Shown here: positions 44,691-55,696 of the stretch, in pieces
How positions within the stretch are numbered: the stretch's first letter is position 1
Layout of the letters: the number at the start of each line of letters is the position of its first letter
Source of the DNA: Orientallactaga sibirica
Taxonomy: Eukaryota; Chordata; Mammalia; Rodentia; Dipodidae
Length of the DNA stretch: 64,000 nt
Assembly: GCA_036365145.1 (NCBI GenBank)
Contig: JAEOAD010000031.1
Coordinates: forward strand, 11,876,001-11,940,000
Direction: 5' to 3'
Position numbers and translations under genes: made by a program
Notes under the pieces: model-generated
What the model was told of the DNA's origin: nothing
Seen by the model: the letters and a program-made list of their open reading frames with translations, nothing else
Database searches by the model: none

Positions 44691-45350
44691 GTATATGAGA
44701 AGGCCTCAGCAGTGGGAAACATCCATGCCTGGGCTTGGGTGACGCTTGGCAAACCTAGAAGCCACCATCATTTGTGTCAAGAGTGCTTCCAACCCCAGGC
44801 AGAACAATAAACTGGCTTTTTTGTCAAATGTAAAAGTGTCAAACCTCTGCTTCCGTGGTGTGTTCGCCAATGGCACTGCAAAGCACATTCCATATGATGC
44901 CCTACTTCCCAAAGCCCTGTGCATCCCACCTCCTTTGGCAGCAAGAGAGATAGGACATAATCTGTGGCTTTGAATTTCACTTTCAAATAACTTTCCAAAG
45001 GGCTTTAAAAACTGTCTGTGGAAATGATCAGGGAACATCCGAGTCTGATTTTGAAATTCATTATTTTTCTGTTTAAAAATCTGCCAGCAATTAGATGGTG
45101 GGAACCTATGTCCAGATAAACCCAATGAGCACTTTATATGAAATCTAAAATAAAAATTCCAAGCAACAGAGAACTCTTCGGTGATCCCAGCATATTGCAG
45201 AGGAATAAGGAATCAGAGATTACAATAGCTGATTTAATTGCTCTGCATGGAACGGAACCGTGGTCTAGGTTAATCCATAAGCATACAAATAGCCTCTGCC
45301 TGCCTGCAGGTTTGCATGATGTTTGGACACAACATCCACCCTAGTTATGC
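44690..45350. other. Candidate conserved non-coding element
   Basis: A 660-base block without any repeat signature, with repeated homeodomain-like words (GCAATTAGATGG at about 45087, GCTGATTTAATTGC at 45229, CATTATTTTTCTG at 45059) and low CpG. Overlapping frames of 139 (minus) and 75 (plus) codons show no domain I know, and there is no convincing splice pair. Enhancer-like identity is inference only. Confidence 0.35.
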
Positions 45351-45354
45351 TTTT

Positions 45355-47005
45355 CTTTGGATGATATCATTTCTCTCTCTCTCTCTCTCCCAAGTATACA
45401 GAACCTGATATGGGGACATGACCTCAAAGCACATGATGAGGACAGATAGCATTTGACTTATAATGAAAATATGTGTAATTAAGTCATGTATTACAGATTA
45501 GCCCATGGGCAATAAATAGAGGGCATTGTATAAATGGATTCATTATTTTGTCCTGGTCTTGTTGACTTCCAGATCCTGTTGTCTGTCATCTTTTCCTTGG
45601 ATGCCGATATCTATCCTATCAAATGTCCAGACGCAGCATTATGTATCAAATATCAAAAGCGTAGTTTTTGTCTGCGTTGCTATCAACCAGCCTATCTAAG
45701 GGCTGTGACAACACAGCGGCAAGAATGAAGACCAAGGTCAATTTCTTTAGCAATCTTTTAAATCCTACTGGTATGATGTTCCCTTCCTGCCTACTTTGTC
45801 AGCAAGATCCTATGCCAAGAACGCTCACGCACACACCAGCGGACAGTTCAGTCGGGAGAAAGGCTCCCCTCCTCTCCTCATCTCTTTCTGCAGAGGCAAA
45901 GAGTGGCTTTGAGATGCTTCTTTCCCTTCTCATTTCCTTATTTGTTCAGATGCGTTGAGCATTTTCTCCAGTCCCATCTAATCACACAGAAAGTACTCAC
46001 ACCAGAAACTCACAGCCCATCCACTAAAGTGTGCAGCTCAGGGCTCCTTAGCCAGAGTAAGTCATCCCAAGGGCCAGTAGGAGGGTGTGCGTGCCCTGGC
46101 TTTCAGTGTAGGACCAGAGACTGGCAAAGTTGCCTATCTTCTATCTCTCTCTCTCTCTCTTTTTCCCTGGAAAAAGCAGCAGGCAGAGGAAAAGGAAGAG
46201 AGTTTAGCTAGTGTCATTAAAATGGTACTTTATAGTCTCCTGTGAGCTTTCTCTCAAGTAAACTGTGCTGAGTTCTGCTGGGATGATTGCAGAGTGAGTC
46301 ACACGCAGACCCTCCAGAATCCTCCGAACTGTTTATTATGCACAGGGAAGGGTTGCAACTGAACATTGCCTCTGATTGATCTTGTCTGCTCTGTAGGTGA
46401 GATGACTAAGTCTCCTAGAACTGCTGTGAGGACTCATTGCACCGAATTCTATACTATAGAGGGAAGTTTGGTCACAGGCAGGAATGGTATAGAAGCTGGG
46501 GTGAAGAAGGATGAACCCCAGTTTCCTTCACCAGTAGTACCAGTCCACTCCTCACCCCCAAACAGATCCTTGATACACAGGCAGGCACACAAGCATAGCC
46601 TTCGCACAAGCATTCATGCTTCCTGACATGGCCAGCATCCCTGTGCCCTGAATGCAGGTGTTATACTACCTGTGGTCACCTTTAGTGTGGTCCTGTTTAT
46701 TGGTGCCTGTGTGCTTGAAATCCCCATTTGTTTACTTCTGCTCAGTGGATCTGGCAAAAACCTGCTGCTCCATGCAGAGTTCAGCTTGCTGGTCCCATCT
46801 CTTGGAAGCCTCCTCTTTCTCTACCCCATTCATACCTGGGACTTGTGCCCCCATACTTCCATGCATGTACCATCTCACTTCTCATCACCTCTCGGTGGTG
46901 CTGTGTCAGTGGCTCAGGTGACTTTCCCTTGAAGGGTAAATATTGTCACTGAACATAAATGTCTGTACAGCAATGTGCGTGGAATATATAAGTGGCTGAT
47001 AGATA
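45355..47005. other. Unannotated DNA
   Basis: (CT)n runs occur at 45372-45389 and 46144-46162. The part at about 46660-46960 could be a worn antisense L2 (ACCCCATTCATACCTGGGAC), but I would not call it. Nothing coding is supported. Confidence 0.4.
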
Positions 47006-47014
47006 TACCTTCTG

Positions 47015-47385
47015 TAGCAGACAGCTTCAGGTTCACTGAGATGAACTTCCAGATCAGGCACGGTTATGGAGGAAGGAATATTATTTATTGAAGCTTACAG
47101 ATCCAGGGGAAGTTCCAATAATGGCAGAAGAAGCTGGCCTGCCTTCACAGGGCCAAGCAGAGAGAGAAAAAGCCAACCAGGCACACAGCACACTGAGCAA
47201 AACTATAGCCAAAAGCCACAGCACACTTCAGGAACTTCCCCTAGGCACACTTTGCATATCTTTACAATGGAATCTCAAACCCACCACCACACCTTTTGTG
47301 ACATTGCCTCTAGCAAGGTGATTGCAGATGCAAACTATAAACTAATACACTGAATATATTGGGGGCCATATATTCAAACTACCAC
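47015..47385 (-). mobile_element. URR1-type hAT element with 8-bp TSD
   Basis: The 8-mer ACCTTCTG flanks the element at 47007-47014 and 47386-47393, the duplication length expected for hAT transposition. On the minus strand it starts GTGGTAGTTTGAATATATGG and ends GCTGTCTGCTA. It is the sister of 1-400, in the same orientation, with strong identity (for example ATTGAAGCTTACAGATCCAG). At 371 bp it is non-autonomous. The 95-codon plus frame in it is incidental. Confidence 0.88.
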
Positions 47386-47393
47386 ACCTTCTG

Positions 47394-47815
47394 AATGAAT
47401 GAATGATTGGGGGGCTGGTTTACATTATGTGGCTACTAAGGACTAATTCTTCTTGTGGAGAAAAAATTCTTTCATCTTCGTAAGTGCTGCCACTTCCTTG
47501 TCAGGAGTGTTGTCTAGATCCATGTTTATTTGCAGCGTTCCACATTTTCTAGTGGAGGTGATCTAATTTACAAGGCACCTGGCATTTTGCATACTCCCTA
47601 TTTAGCTCTCTAAAGCAAACCTCTCTGTTTTTCCATGACAGGGACTGAGCTATTATGATTATGATCTGATTATGGCTATCCTGGGGTTAGAGGCTGGACA
47701 CTGATTTGAAGTGAAGTTTGGTGAGCTGGGAAGGGCAGCCCTTTGAGTTGCCTGGTACAAAAATTTGGGTCTAGGTGCAGAGATCAGTTAGAACACTTTA
47801 CTTCCTAACTAGTTC
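47394..47815. other. Unannotated unique DNA
   Basis: Nothing recognised apart from a GAATGAATGAATG patch at 47392-47404. Confidence 0.35.
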
Positions 47816-47819
47816 TATT

Positions 47820-48005
47820 TTTACATGCATGTATATATGTGTGAATGTGTATGGTATGTAGGGGGTGTGAACACACGTGGTCAGAGGTGCAATTGCAGGG
47901 TGTTTGCCGCCTTCTTTCATCTTCCTTTTGAAATAGAGTCTCTTTGTAGTTTTCTCTATGTGTACCAGTCTAGCTGGCTCAGAAATTTCTGGCTTCTCCT
48001 GGCTC
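47820..48005 (-). mobile_element. B4 SINE fragment
   Basis: TACATGCATGTATATATGTGTG, GTGAACACACGTGGTCAGAGG, TGCAATTGCAGGGTGTTTGCC and GAAATAGAGTCTCTTTG resemble the antisense 3' half of B4, ending at a CT-rich tract. Confidence 0.55.
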
Positions 48006-48009
48006 TTCC

Positions 48010-48013
48010 TCAA

Positions 48014-48074
<61 letters not shown>

Positions 48075-48080
48075 TGTGTG
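48010..48080 (+). repeat. (TC)n(TG)n compound microsatellite
   Basis: About 18 TC units followed by about 11 TG units. Same compound design as 43711-43768, in pyrimidine orientation. Confidence 0.95.
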
Positions 48081-48352
48081 TATGCTTACATAAATATAGG
48101 CATCGTCAGTCTCTCCTCATCAATTGTGGATTACATCCCTGCACATTCACCTGCTAGCTATAATTTACGTGCCCTGTTAATCAATGCTCACAGCACTTTT
48201 GCATCCAGGCAGAGTGGTGGAGTATTTGAGTTGCCTGCATATGTTCCTAGCCGAGGTCAAATGAGGTAAGGCTCTGCCTTTTCCCTGCAGCTCTCATGCT
48301 GCAAACACATGTCCTTGTGTGGTCTATTTAATGCCACAATTCCTCCACATTT

Positions 48353-48568
48353 TTAAAAATTTTATTTATTTATTTACTTATTTTGAGAGAGAGAGGCAGT
48401 CAGAAAGAGAAAGAGAGAATGGGCATGCCAGGGCCTCCAGCCACTGTAAACGAACTCCAGATGCATACACCATCTATGTACCTGGCTTATGTGGATACTA
48501 GGGATTCAAACCTGGTCCTTAGGCTTCTTAGGCAAGCACCTTAACCTCTAAGCCATCTCTCCAGCTCC
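48353..48568 (-). mobile_element. Dip SINE with TSD
   Basis: ATTTTATTTATTTATTTACTT tail and (GA)n lead through ATGGGCATGCCAGGGCCTCC, CCACTGTAAACGAACTCCAG and GCAAGCACCTTAACCTCTAAG to CCATCTCTCCAGCTCC. Flanks CTCCACATTTT (48342-48352) and CCCCCACATTTT (48569-48580) are a near-perfect TSD. Confidence 0.92.
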
Positions 48569-48580
48569 TCCCCCACATTT

Positions 48581-49115
48581 TGAGACTCATTGTTGGTGAG
48601 TTTGCTATTTAATATGGTTTCATGGGTCGTGCTGACATACTGTGTAATTCCCCAAGTACAAGATGGCTGCAAATGTTCCTAATGGAGAAAGTATGGGTGA
48701 TAGTTAAGCTTTGTTCAGGCACAAATTGCACTACTGTTGGCCTTGAACTCAATGCTAATGAAACAACAATGTATATTAAATAAGGTATCTTTAAAGAGAA
48801 ACATACATAAAAGAAGGTTCTGTTTTGATATTTATGACAAGAGTACTTAGGACCATAATCTTGAAGGAAAGTGGCTTATATTTCCCCTAGGAGCAACAGT
48901 TCAGTATTCACTAGGTCAGTGTTTATGGTGATTTAATAGACACAATCACCTGGAATGATGAGAATTGATTACACAAAGTGCTGAAGGAAAACGTTCTACA
49001 TAACTATGTGCCCATGCACCATATTTGAAAGCTCTTGCCCTAAATCATGTGGAAAAGACCTGTGTTGGGTTAGAAGGTGAATCTGAGAGACAAGGGTGCT
49101 CATATTGTAACCAGG
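48581..49115. other. Unannotated AT-rich unique DNA
   Basis: No repeat is recognised. CAATGCTAATGAAACAACAATG near 48750 looks like non-coding conserved sequence, but that is only an impression. Confidence 0.35.
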
Positions 49116-49117
49116 GT

Positions 49118-49290
49118 ATTATGGTCTGGATTTTTGCTTTCCCCTAAATTCATATGTTGAAACTCTAACCTCCAAAGAGGTGATGTTACGAAGTAGAGCC
49201 TTTGCATGAGGACATAGATGGGAAACTCTCAGGAGCGGGATTAGTGTCCTTATAAAAGATTCCCTAAAGAGCTGTCTTGCCCCTTCCACT
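49118..49290 (+). mobile_element. Ancient mammalian hAT-like element, left part (split by L1)
   Basis: TATTATGGTCTGGATTTTTG, CCCTAAATTCATATGTTGAAA, CTCTAACCTCCAAAGAGGTG, GCGGGATTAGTGTCCTTATAA and CTTGCCCCTTCCACTCC give the known order of a eutherian-wide DNA-transposon fossil. It breaks at 49291 and resumes near 50555. Confidence 0.72.
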
Positions 49291-50479
49291 CCTTTTTTTT
49301 CTTTCTTTTTTTTAATATATATATATATTTTTATTTATATTATTCTGATTTTACATTCATAGTGTTGGCTCCCTTATCCTCCTCCCTGTCCTCCCTCTTT
49401 CAAAGGGACCCTCATCAATGGGGAATGTGGGTCGTGCATTGTGAGGTTAGTCAAGAGTTCTGGGGGGTAGGCCCCAGTCTCTGTGCATAATGCCCCAACT
49501 TGTGACTCTAATAATCTTTCTGCCCCCTCTTCCGTGAGTTTCCCTGAGCCACATTGGGGTCATTTTAGTTCTGTTTCAGTGATGAGGTTTTGGGAGCCTC
49601 TGTGTCTCTGGATATGTGGCTTAGTTGGAGTTGGATGTTCTCTGTGTTTATCTCCTTCAGCCTTTTTCTGGTGTCGTGATCGCCATGAACGCTGAACTCT
49701 TGCCCTTCCCCTGCATTGTTCTATGGTTTCAGCTGGGGCCTTGGTGAGGTGTGGTTAGCAGATCCTCCCTTCAGGTTCGTTGTCCACCTGAAAAAAGATA
49801 AGCAAATTCTCCAACGGAGAGAGAAGTTAGTACTAGATAGAAGGGATGACCATAGATGTTTTGGAGGGAATTTTATATTATCGTTAGCTCTCTTCTAGCC
49901 CACATTTGGTGGTATCTTGCTCTTGGAGACTGAGCTCATTTTTTTTACCTGGTTTTGACTTATTTCCCAGTTCCAGCAATGAGTTCCATTCCATTGAGTG
50001 GATCTGTTAGCCAAATCAAGAGCAGTTGGTTACCCACCATGGCTGTTTGCCACTACTGCACTTGTTTGAGCATTACGTCAGATTGTTTCCTGCTGGGTAT
50101 CTTGGACTGCAAGTTGTTTGGACCAATGTGGACATTTTCCCCCAGTTGCTCGTGTAGCACCCTCTGGTACTAGACTAGCTAACTGTCTGGGGACTGACCT
50201 TCTTCCAGATTCTGGCCAGGTCTCTCTGTGTTTGGTCTCACACACGTATGCTATCTTCGACAGTAGGGTCTTACCATTAACCTTTGGTTGGTCACCAAGA
50301 ACTCTGACAAGTCTGTCTTTTTTTGGCGGGGGGGAACCTTGTAGGTGTCTCGGATCAAGAGCTCATTGTGGAGTTTAACCCGGTGCTGGCACTGGGAGTT
50401 TTAAGTCTGCACCTAGAAAGGTGAGGGAAGAAAAAGATAGATAATATTATAGAGGAAGTGAGTATAGAGAGGAGAGGTA

Positions 50480-50517
<38 letters not shown>

Positions 50518-50530
50518 CAGGACAAGATTA
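49291..50530 (-). mobile_element. Rodent L1 3' end inserted in hAT-like element
   Basis: A T-rich start (49293-49313, then TAATATATATATATATTTTTA) marks the antisense poly(A) end. TTATCCTCCTCCCTGTCC, GGGACCCTCATCAATGGGG, GGTCGTGCATTGTGAG and TTCAGTGATGAGGTTTTGGG align with 14.45-14.75 kb, and GAGCAGTTGGTTACCC (about 50020) aligns with 20577-20592. About 1.2 kb, 3' untranslated only, no ORF2. The right border near the (GA)n at 50484-50513 is unclear. Confidence 0.72.
50484..50514 (+). repeat. (GA)n microsatellite
   Basis: About 15 AG units within a wider GA-rich stretch (50405-50520) at the 5' edge of the L1 fragment. Confidence 0.9.
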
Positions 50531-50549
50531 GAGTTAGCCTTCATGATGC

Positions 50550-50712
50550 TCTCTCCAGATTCCTGAGGTTTGGGTGTTCCCTCTGCAGAAATGGTCCTTC
50601 ACCAGACACTGGATCTGCCTTGTCCTGACTTAGACTTCTCAGCTTCAGAACTATGGGGAATAAACTTGTTTATAAGCTACATGGTATGTGGTATTTTTCA
50701 GAGTAGACTGAA
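50550..50712 (+). mobile_element. Ancient mammalian hAT-like element, right part
   Basis: CTTCACCAGACACTGGATCT, TGACTTAGACTTCTCAGCTTC, AGAACTATGGGGAATAAAC, TTGTTTATAAGCTACATGG and AGAGTAGACTGAACGG complete, in order, the element begun at 49118. Confidence 0.72.
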
Positions 50713-50714
50713 CG

Positions 50715-52130
50715 GATTCAGACTCAGGTGCCAGGAAAATCCTTGCTGACTGAAGTCGCAAAGGCTGCTTGTGCTCCTGAACCTCCTGTGTGGCCTGAGT
50801 GTCAGGAAGGGAGCCAGGACTGTCCTCAGGAGCCTCTGATCTGGTTTGGCGCCACGTAGGTTCTTGAAGTTTGCTGTGGATGGACTGTGCTTCCATTCCT
50901 GTTCATATGGGAGATGACAGTGAGCAGGGAACTGAGGCCGGAGGCAGGGGTTCTAATCCCTCTGACTTCTCCTTCTCCTGGGAAAGAAATGGATGGACAG
51001 ATTCCCAAGTGCCTACTACTTCTCCTGCTGCTTTAACCACTGATTTCACCTGAACTTGACAAGCAGGCCCTCTGACTTCTCACCATCTCCATTCTGCTGA
51101 TGAAGAACAGGTCCTGAGTGGCTGGAGGACACACACTAACAAGAGATTGAGCACAGATTCAAGTCTGTGTCATCTAAAAATGCAATTATGTGTAGTAGGT
51201 GACTTCCCGGGAAAACAGCTAGAACAGCAGAAAGTGGGAGTGTAGAAGATGATTTTCCCTGTGTGTCTATAGTTATGGTGTCATTAAGGGGAGGGAGGAA
51301 GCTGTGTGGGTGTTTGCTGGGGACAGTGTTGATCTGAGACAGTGATGCTCAACTGGGTGACTTTATGCCTCAGGACATTGGACATCTGGCTATATCTAGA
51401 TTCATTCTGGCTGGCAGTTGTCTTAGTGGGGTTGGAGGATTGCCACTGGGATCTGATGGTGAGAGCTCAGGAGCATGTGGTTTAGTGGCTTATAGTGTTC
51501 AGGACAGGCACACACAAGAAAGCTTATTTAACTCATGACATTAGTAAGACCAAGACTGAGAATCCCTGGTAAAGATGGAAGTAGGTTCTTAAAGGAACAT
51601 CTGTTTGTTAGGCATCTGAGGTCAGAGCACAGAAACCCCAGGAAGCCTTTATGTAGGCCAAAGGGCAAATGAGTGTTGGGACAGCCATGGGTAATGTTTT
51701 CTCTTGGTTTCTAGTTCCATTTCCTGTGCTAAGACATTCCAAGCTATATCCAGAATCCTCAGGAAAGGTGTTTCCTTTGACCTGTCATCATTTCTGGCTC
51801 AAAGCTGGCTTTTTCTTTGTGAATTGTCTATATTACATGAGATGCTATGCGTCAGAGAGCCACATCCTCATAGGGAAACAGGCTAGGTAGGTAACTAAAA
51901 AGGCACAAGGCAATATCTCTGGGCCTGAGAGGCCAGGAGGAGGCCCAGAGTTATGGGTAAAAGACTCACAGGATGTGGGACAGCAGGAGGCTCAAGTTTG
52001 GACTGGGACCTCTCCTGGGGGAAGATTGAGGACAAGGTTGCAAAAGCCAAGTCCTCTTGTGAGTGGTCAGGTGGATATAGAGTGACACTGTTGACCTTTT
52101 TGATTATTATTTCTTCATGCTTCCTTAGCA
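50715..52130. other. Unannotated unique DNA
   Basis: A possible MIR trace is at 51070-51160 (AACAGGTCCTGAGTGGCTGG), too weak to call. No exon is supported. Frames of 60-81 codons have no context. Confidence 0.4.
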
Positions 52131-52135
52131 TCTTT

Positions 52136-52362
52136 TAAAAATATATATATTTTTATTTGCAAGCAGAGACAGACAGAAAGAGAGAGAATAAATGAATGAA
52201 CATATGTATGGGTGTTTCAGGGCCTCATGACACTGCAGATGAGCTCCACAAGTATGTGCTACTTTGTGCATCTGGCTTTACATGGGAACTGGAGAATTGA
52301 ACCCGGGCTGACAGGCTTTGCAAGCAAGTGCCTTTAACGGCTAATCCATCTTCCCAGCCCCG
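52136..52362 (-). mobile_element. Dip SINE, older copy
   Basis: AAAATATATATATTTTTATTTG tail, GAGACAGACAGAAAGAGAGAG, CATCTGGCTTTACATGGGAAC, AGAATTGAACCCGGGCTGAC (B-box region) and ACGGCTAATCCATCTTCCCAG are in order. Diverged, with an expanded AATGAATGAACATATG piece after the GA run. Confidence 0.85.
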
Positions 52363-52365
52363 AAT

Positions 52366-53880
52366 TTTTAGTACCCTCAGGAGTTGTGTAAGTCCCTATA
52401 TTTATACATATTTGCAACATGCTGAGGTGACCCAGGAGCAAAAAGGCCTTTTACTCTGGGAGAAGCCAGGGGACCATGAAAGTCGAACTCACAGGTGTGT
52501 GCTGGGGCTAGAAGGTGAAGGCAGGAGTCCAGGCAGCAGAAGACTGCAGAGTTGGGTGTTGGGTGGTGTGGGAGTATATGGTGGGCAAAGCAAGGAGGTA
52601 GGTAGATCATAGTCCCCGTCAGGGGTAAGGGCGATCCTGCAGGGAGTTCATGGGCTTGTCAGGAGTAACTTCTGGCTTTAAGGATGAATCCCTGGCAAAG
52701 ATGAGAGGTGGCTTTGGAGGAGACAGAAAGGTTTCATTTTCAGTCTGTGTGGGAGAGGAGGGGTGACCATTCTTCCTTATGTTGCCATTTTGCATCCAGA
52801 AGCAAACCAAGAAGGCCCTGTCCTCAGAGCCTGGATCCCCACCCAGTTTTACGACTCTCCTGCAGAGCAATCTTAGACAATTACCTTCACTTCTCAGCTC
52901 TGCGCTTTTCTCCCTGTGAAGGGAGTAGAATAAATGTTCCTGCATCCTAGGTGATTTATAAGATTCATTGATTTAGTGCAAATAAAATACCTGGATGGGA
53001 GCCTAGAACATAGTAAATGTGGCCTTAGCCAGTGTTAGTCTCTCTTTACTATTTAAGGGAGGCAGTGGAAAAGAACCGTAAGAGAGAGTGTCCTGTTTTG
53101 AAGCCCAGCATGGACTGGCAGGCAGCGAAGCTACAGTTGGCTGGCAGGTGGGTATGTTTTTAAACTAGAATTTAAATACCTTTGCATGGGACGAGCATAG
53201 TCCACAATCCCATTTTCCCCATAACTTCCGTGTCCAAACCTCATACATTCAGTGTCCCTTGCTCTTGTCTCTCTGGACACAAGGGCACAGCACACAGGAA
53301 ATTGTGATGAACAGGCATGAGGAGAGAGAGAGAGGAACCTTTTTACAGGATTAGTCTCAAATGGAGCCAGCTGTCACCACACATGTCGGGTGTGCGCGGT
53401 GTTTAGAAAGCAGTTGTAAATTTTCACATGCTGGATCCTACACAGGTGCTCACCATGATCAGTTTTTCCAGCAGTGAGTCCCAGGGCTGGAGGGGCTTTA
53501 TGACCTTCAGGGTGACCGCAGGCAGTAGCTATAGGCTCATGGAATCCAGCTCTCCTCTCAGCATCTGAGAGTCTTGCCTCTGCAGAGCTACAAGGCTCCC
53601 ACAGCTTGCCTTTTCCACTTCAGTGTTAGCTTGCCCTTCACACCCCGTCCAGCCGTGGGCACAGCAGGCAGAAGGAGAGCCCGCCTTTCACAATGCCAAC
53701 CAGCTCGAAGAGCCATGCAAGTGGAGAACCAAGTGAGGAAAGGCCCCTGCCCCTGAGGCAGAAGTATGACCGTAGGCAACTCACTTGGCCCTCTTCACAA
53801 AACCCTCTTCCTCCTCGTGCTGTGTGTCTGCAGCACCCCTCACTTTTGCTTAGTTGCCAGATAGACAATTTGGACAGACA
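52366..53880. other. Unannotated unique DNA with MIR trace
   Basis: AGTGCAAATAAAATACCTGG and AACATAGTAAATGTGGCC (52975-53030) suggest the 3' end of a MIR. (GA)n sits at 53319-53332. No exon is supported. Confidence 0.4.
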
Positions 53881-53884
53881 TGCC

Positions 53885-53939
<55 letters not shown>

Positions 53940-54000
53940 ATCTATCTATCTATCTATCATCTATCTATCATCTATCCATCTATCTATCTATCATCTATCT
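53885..54000 (+). repeat. (ATCT)n tetranucleotide microsatellite
   Basis: A perfect run of about 13-14 ATCT units is followed by arrays broken by ATC and CCATC steps. It is a compound STR. The 124- and 67-codon frames reading YLSIYLSI are this repeat translated. Confidence 0.97.
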
Positions 54001-54004
54001 GTAT

Positions 54005-54570
54005 AATCTATTTATCTGTCTTTCATCAGCCTATCATGTCAAGAGGGTCTCAGGTAACCCAAGCTGACCTTGTACTATATTGACAGCACATGTCAGTTTG
54101 GGCCAGCCTCATGTCCAGTGCCAGTACTCATATGTTGCTGCCATGTTGGACAGTACAACTATAGTGACATTATGGACCAATTGCTTCTAGAATATGCAAT
54201 GACCCTCAAGACTTTGGCTCATCCTACCTTCCTTTTCCTTCAGCACAACTTCCTTGTCTGGGCATTTACTATTCATCTTTCAAAGCAAGACTTGGTGTCA
54301 AGTTCTTCTAGACAAGATTTCTGACCTGTAGTCTAGGATAGGAGGCCTGCAGATGGAGAATGGGAATAATGGAAGGGGATGTTAGAAACTGAGGCCTCCA
54401 GAGGTCAATGCTGTAGGATTGGCCATGTCGTGTTGGCAACATCCTTGAATGAAAAGTTTTGAGGAAACTCTTCAAATGTTCCTTCCTACCCTAGACAGGT
54501 CCAGTAGGACCGTGAGATGTTATGTGTGGGGATACAATAAAAGCCTTTGCAAGTAGGAATTCTTAAGTAG
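54005..54570. other. Unannotated DNA
   Basis: GAGGGTCTCAGGTAACCCAAGC at 54044 followed by TGACCTTGTACTATATTGACAG may be a short B1 remnant next to the microsatellite. Nothing else is recognised. Confidence 0.35.
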
Positions 54571-54571
54571 T

Positions 54572-54779
54572 TTTCAATATTTTGTTTATTTGAGAGCGAG
54601 AGAAAGAAGGAGAAAGGGAGAGAGACTATGGGTGTGCCAGAGCCTGTAGCCAGTGCAAACGAACTCCAGATACATGCCCCACCTTGTGCATCTGGCTTAC
54701 GTGTGTACTGGAAAATCAAACCTGTGTCCTTAGGCTTCTCAGGCAAGTGTCTTAACCATTAAACCAACTCTCTGGCCCA
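54572..54779 (-). mobile_element. Dip SINE with probable TSD
   Basis: TTTGTTTATTTGAGAGCGAG, AGAGCCTGTAGCCAGTGCAA, GAAAATCAAACCTGTGTCC and AACCATTAAACCAACTCTCTGG are in order. Flanks AGGAATTCTTAAG and AAGAATTCTTATG resemble a diverged TSD. The 5' end is mutated relative to CCATCTCTCC. Confidence 0.87.
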
Positions 54780-55075
54780 AGAATTCTTATGTTTTTGATC
54801 ATTATGAATAGTGTCATTATAAGCCTTTGCACACAGTTCTCTGTTTTTATTTGTCTTGGATAAAGAACAAGGGGTGGGATTTCTGAGTGGTGGGAATTGA
54901 CCTCATTTCAATATGCTTCTTCCTTGTTGTCTAAATTGCCTGCTATTTTTGTCCATTATTTTATTTGTGTACTCCATGCCATTTTTAGCCACTTTATTGT
55001 ATTCCTTGGGTACTCATTCTTTGAAATCCGTTATGCTTTATCAAACAGTATGTAATTTGACTGCAGTTTATTTTT
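54780..55075 (-). mobile_element. Old L1 (L1M-like) fragment
   Basis: GATCATTATGAATAGTGTCA, GCACACAGTTCTCTG, GGATAAAGAACAAGGGGTGG and GATTTCTGAGTGGTGGG follow antisense L1M order. It continues beyond the B1 at 55254. Confidence 0.5.
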
Positions 55076-55239
55076 ATTTATTTATTTTTTATTTGTTTTT
55101 TTGAGGTAGGGTCTCACTCTAGTTCAGGCTGATCTAGAGTTCACTCTGTATTCTCAGCGTGGCCTAGAACTCACGATGATCCTTCTACCTCTGCCTCCCC
55201 AGAGCTGGGATTAAAGGCATGTGCCACCACGCCCAGCGT
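55076..55239 (-). mobile_element. B1 SINE with TSD
   Basis: GAGGTAGGGTCTCACTCTAG, CAGCGTGGCCTAGAACTCAC, CTCTGCCTCCCCAGAGCTGG and GGCATGTGCCACCACGCCCAGC. The flanking TGCAGTTTATTTTT occurs at 55062-55075 and 55240-55253. Confidence 0.92.
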
Positions 55240-55253
55240 TGCAGTTTATTTTT

Positions 55254-55690
55254 TAACCTGTTCTAAATTTGTGGGTTTCAGTAAAATTGATGTTTGGTAT
55301 TAAATTTTTCCTCTATTTAGAATTTTATGCTGTATGTATACTTACGGTTTATGAAATTTATCATTCCCGATTTTGATTGTGCTATGATTTAAAAACACAG
55401 AATTATTTTAGAGCTACTTCTCTGGTAGAAAATCTATATTTCTCTAATTATTGAACCTAAATGAAAAATTGTACAAATTAGTACTCTCCCTTTATCAAAC
55501 ATGTAACGTTTTCTTTCCTTTTTTCCATCCTCACCAATTTCTGATTGTTAATATATTCTAAATTATAAAATCTATGACTCCATGTAGACTGAAGTTATCT
55601 TTGCATGATTATCATTTTCATAAATATTTCCCCATAGTATTTAGCTTTTATATTGATTTGTAAACTCTTCCAACTAAGTTATGTTTAGTT
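55254..55690 (-). mobile_element. Old L1 fragment, AT-rich
   Basis: TAAATTTTTCCTCTATTTAG, CCCTTTATCAAACATGTAACG and similar AT-rich text read like decayed L1 3' sequence. The assignment is tentative. Confidence 0.4.
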
Positions 55691-55696
55691 CTTTTT

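Noticed and set aside
44706..45125. 139-codon minus-strand frame in the candidate conserved block
   Set aside because: No domain or splice pair is seen. The block's look fits non-coding conservation better, though exon status was not disproved.
53885..54000. CRISPR-like array
   Set aside because: Simple tetranucleotide repeat without unique spacers, in a mammalian genome.
53693..54067. YLSI-repeat protein-like frame
   Set aside because: It is the (ATCT)n microsatellite translated.
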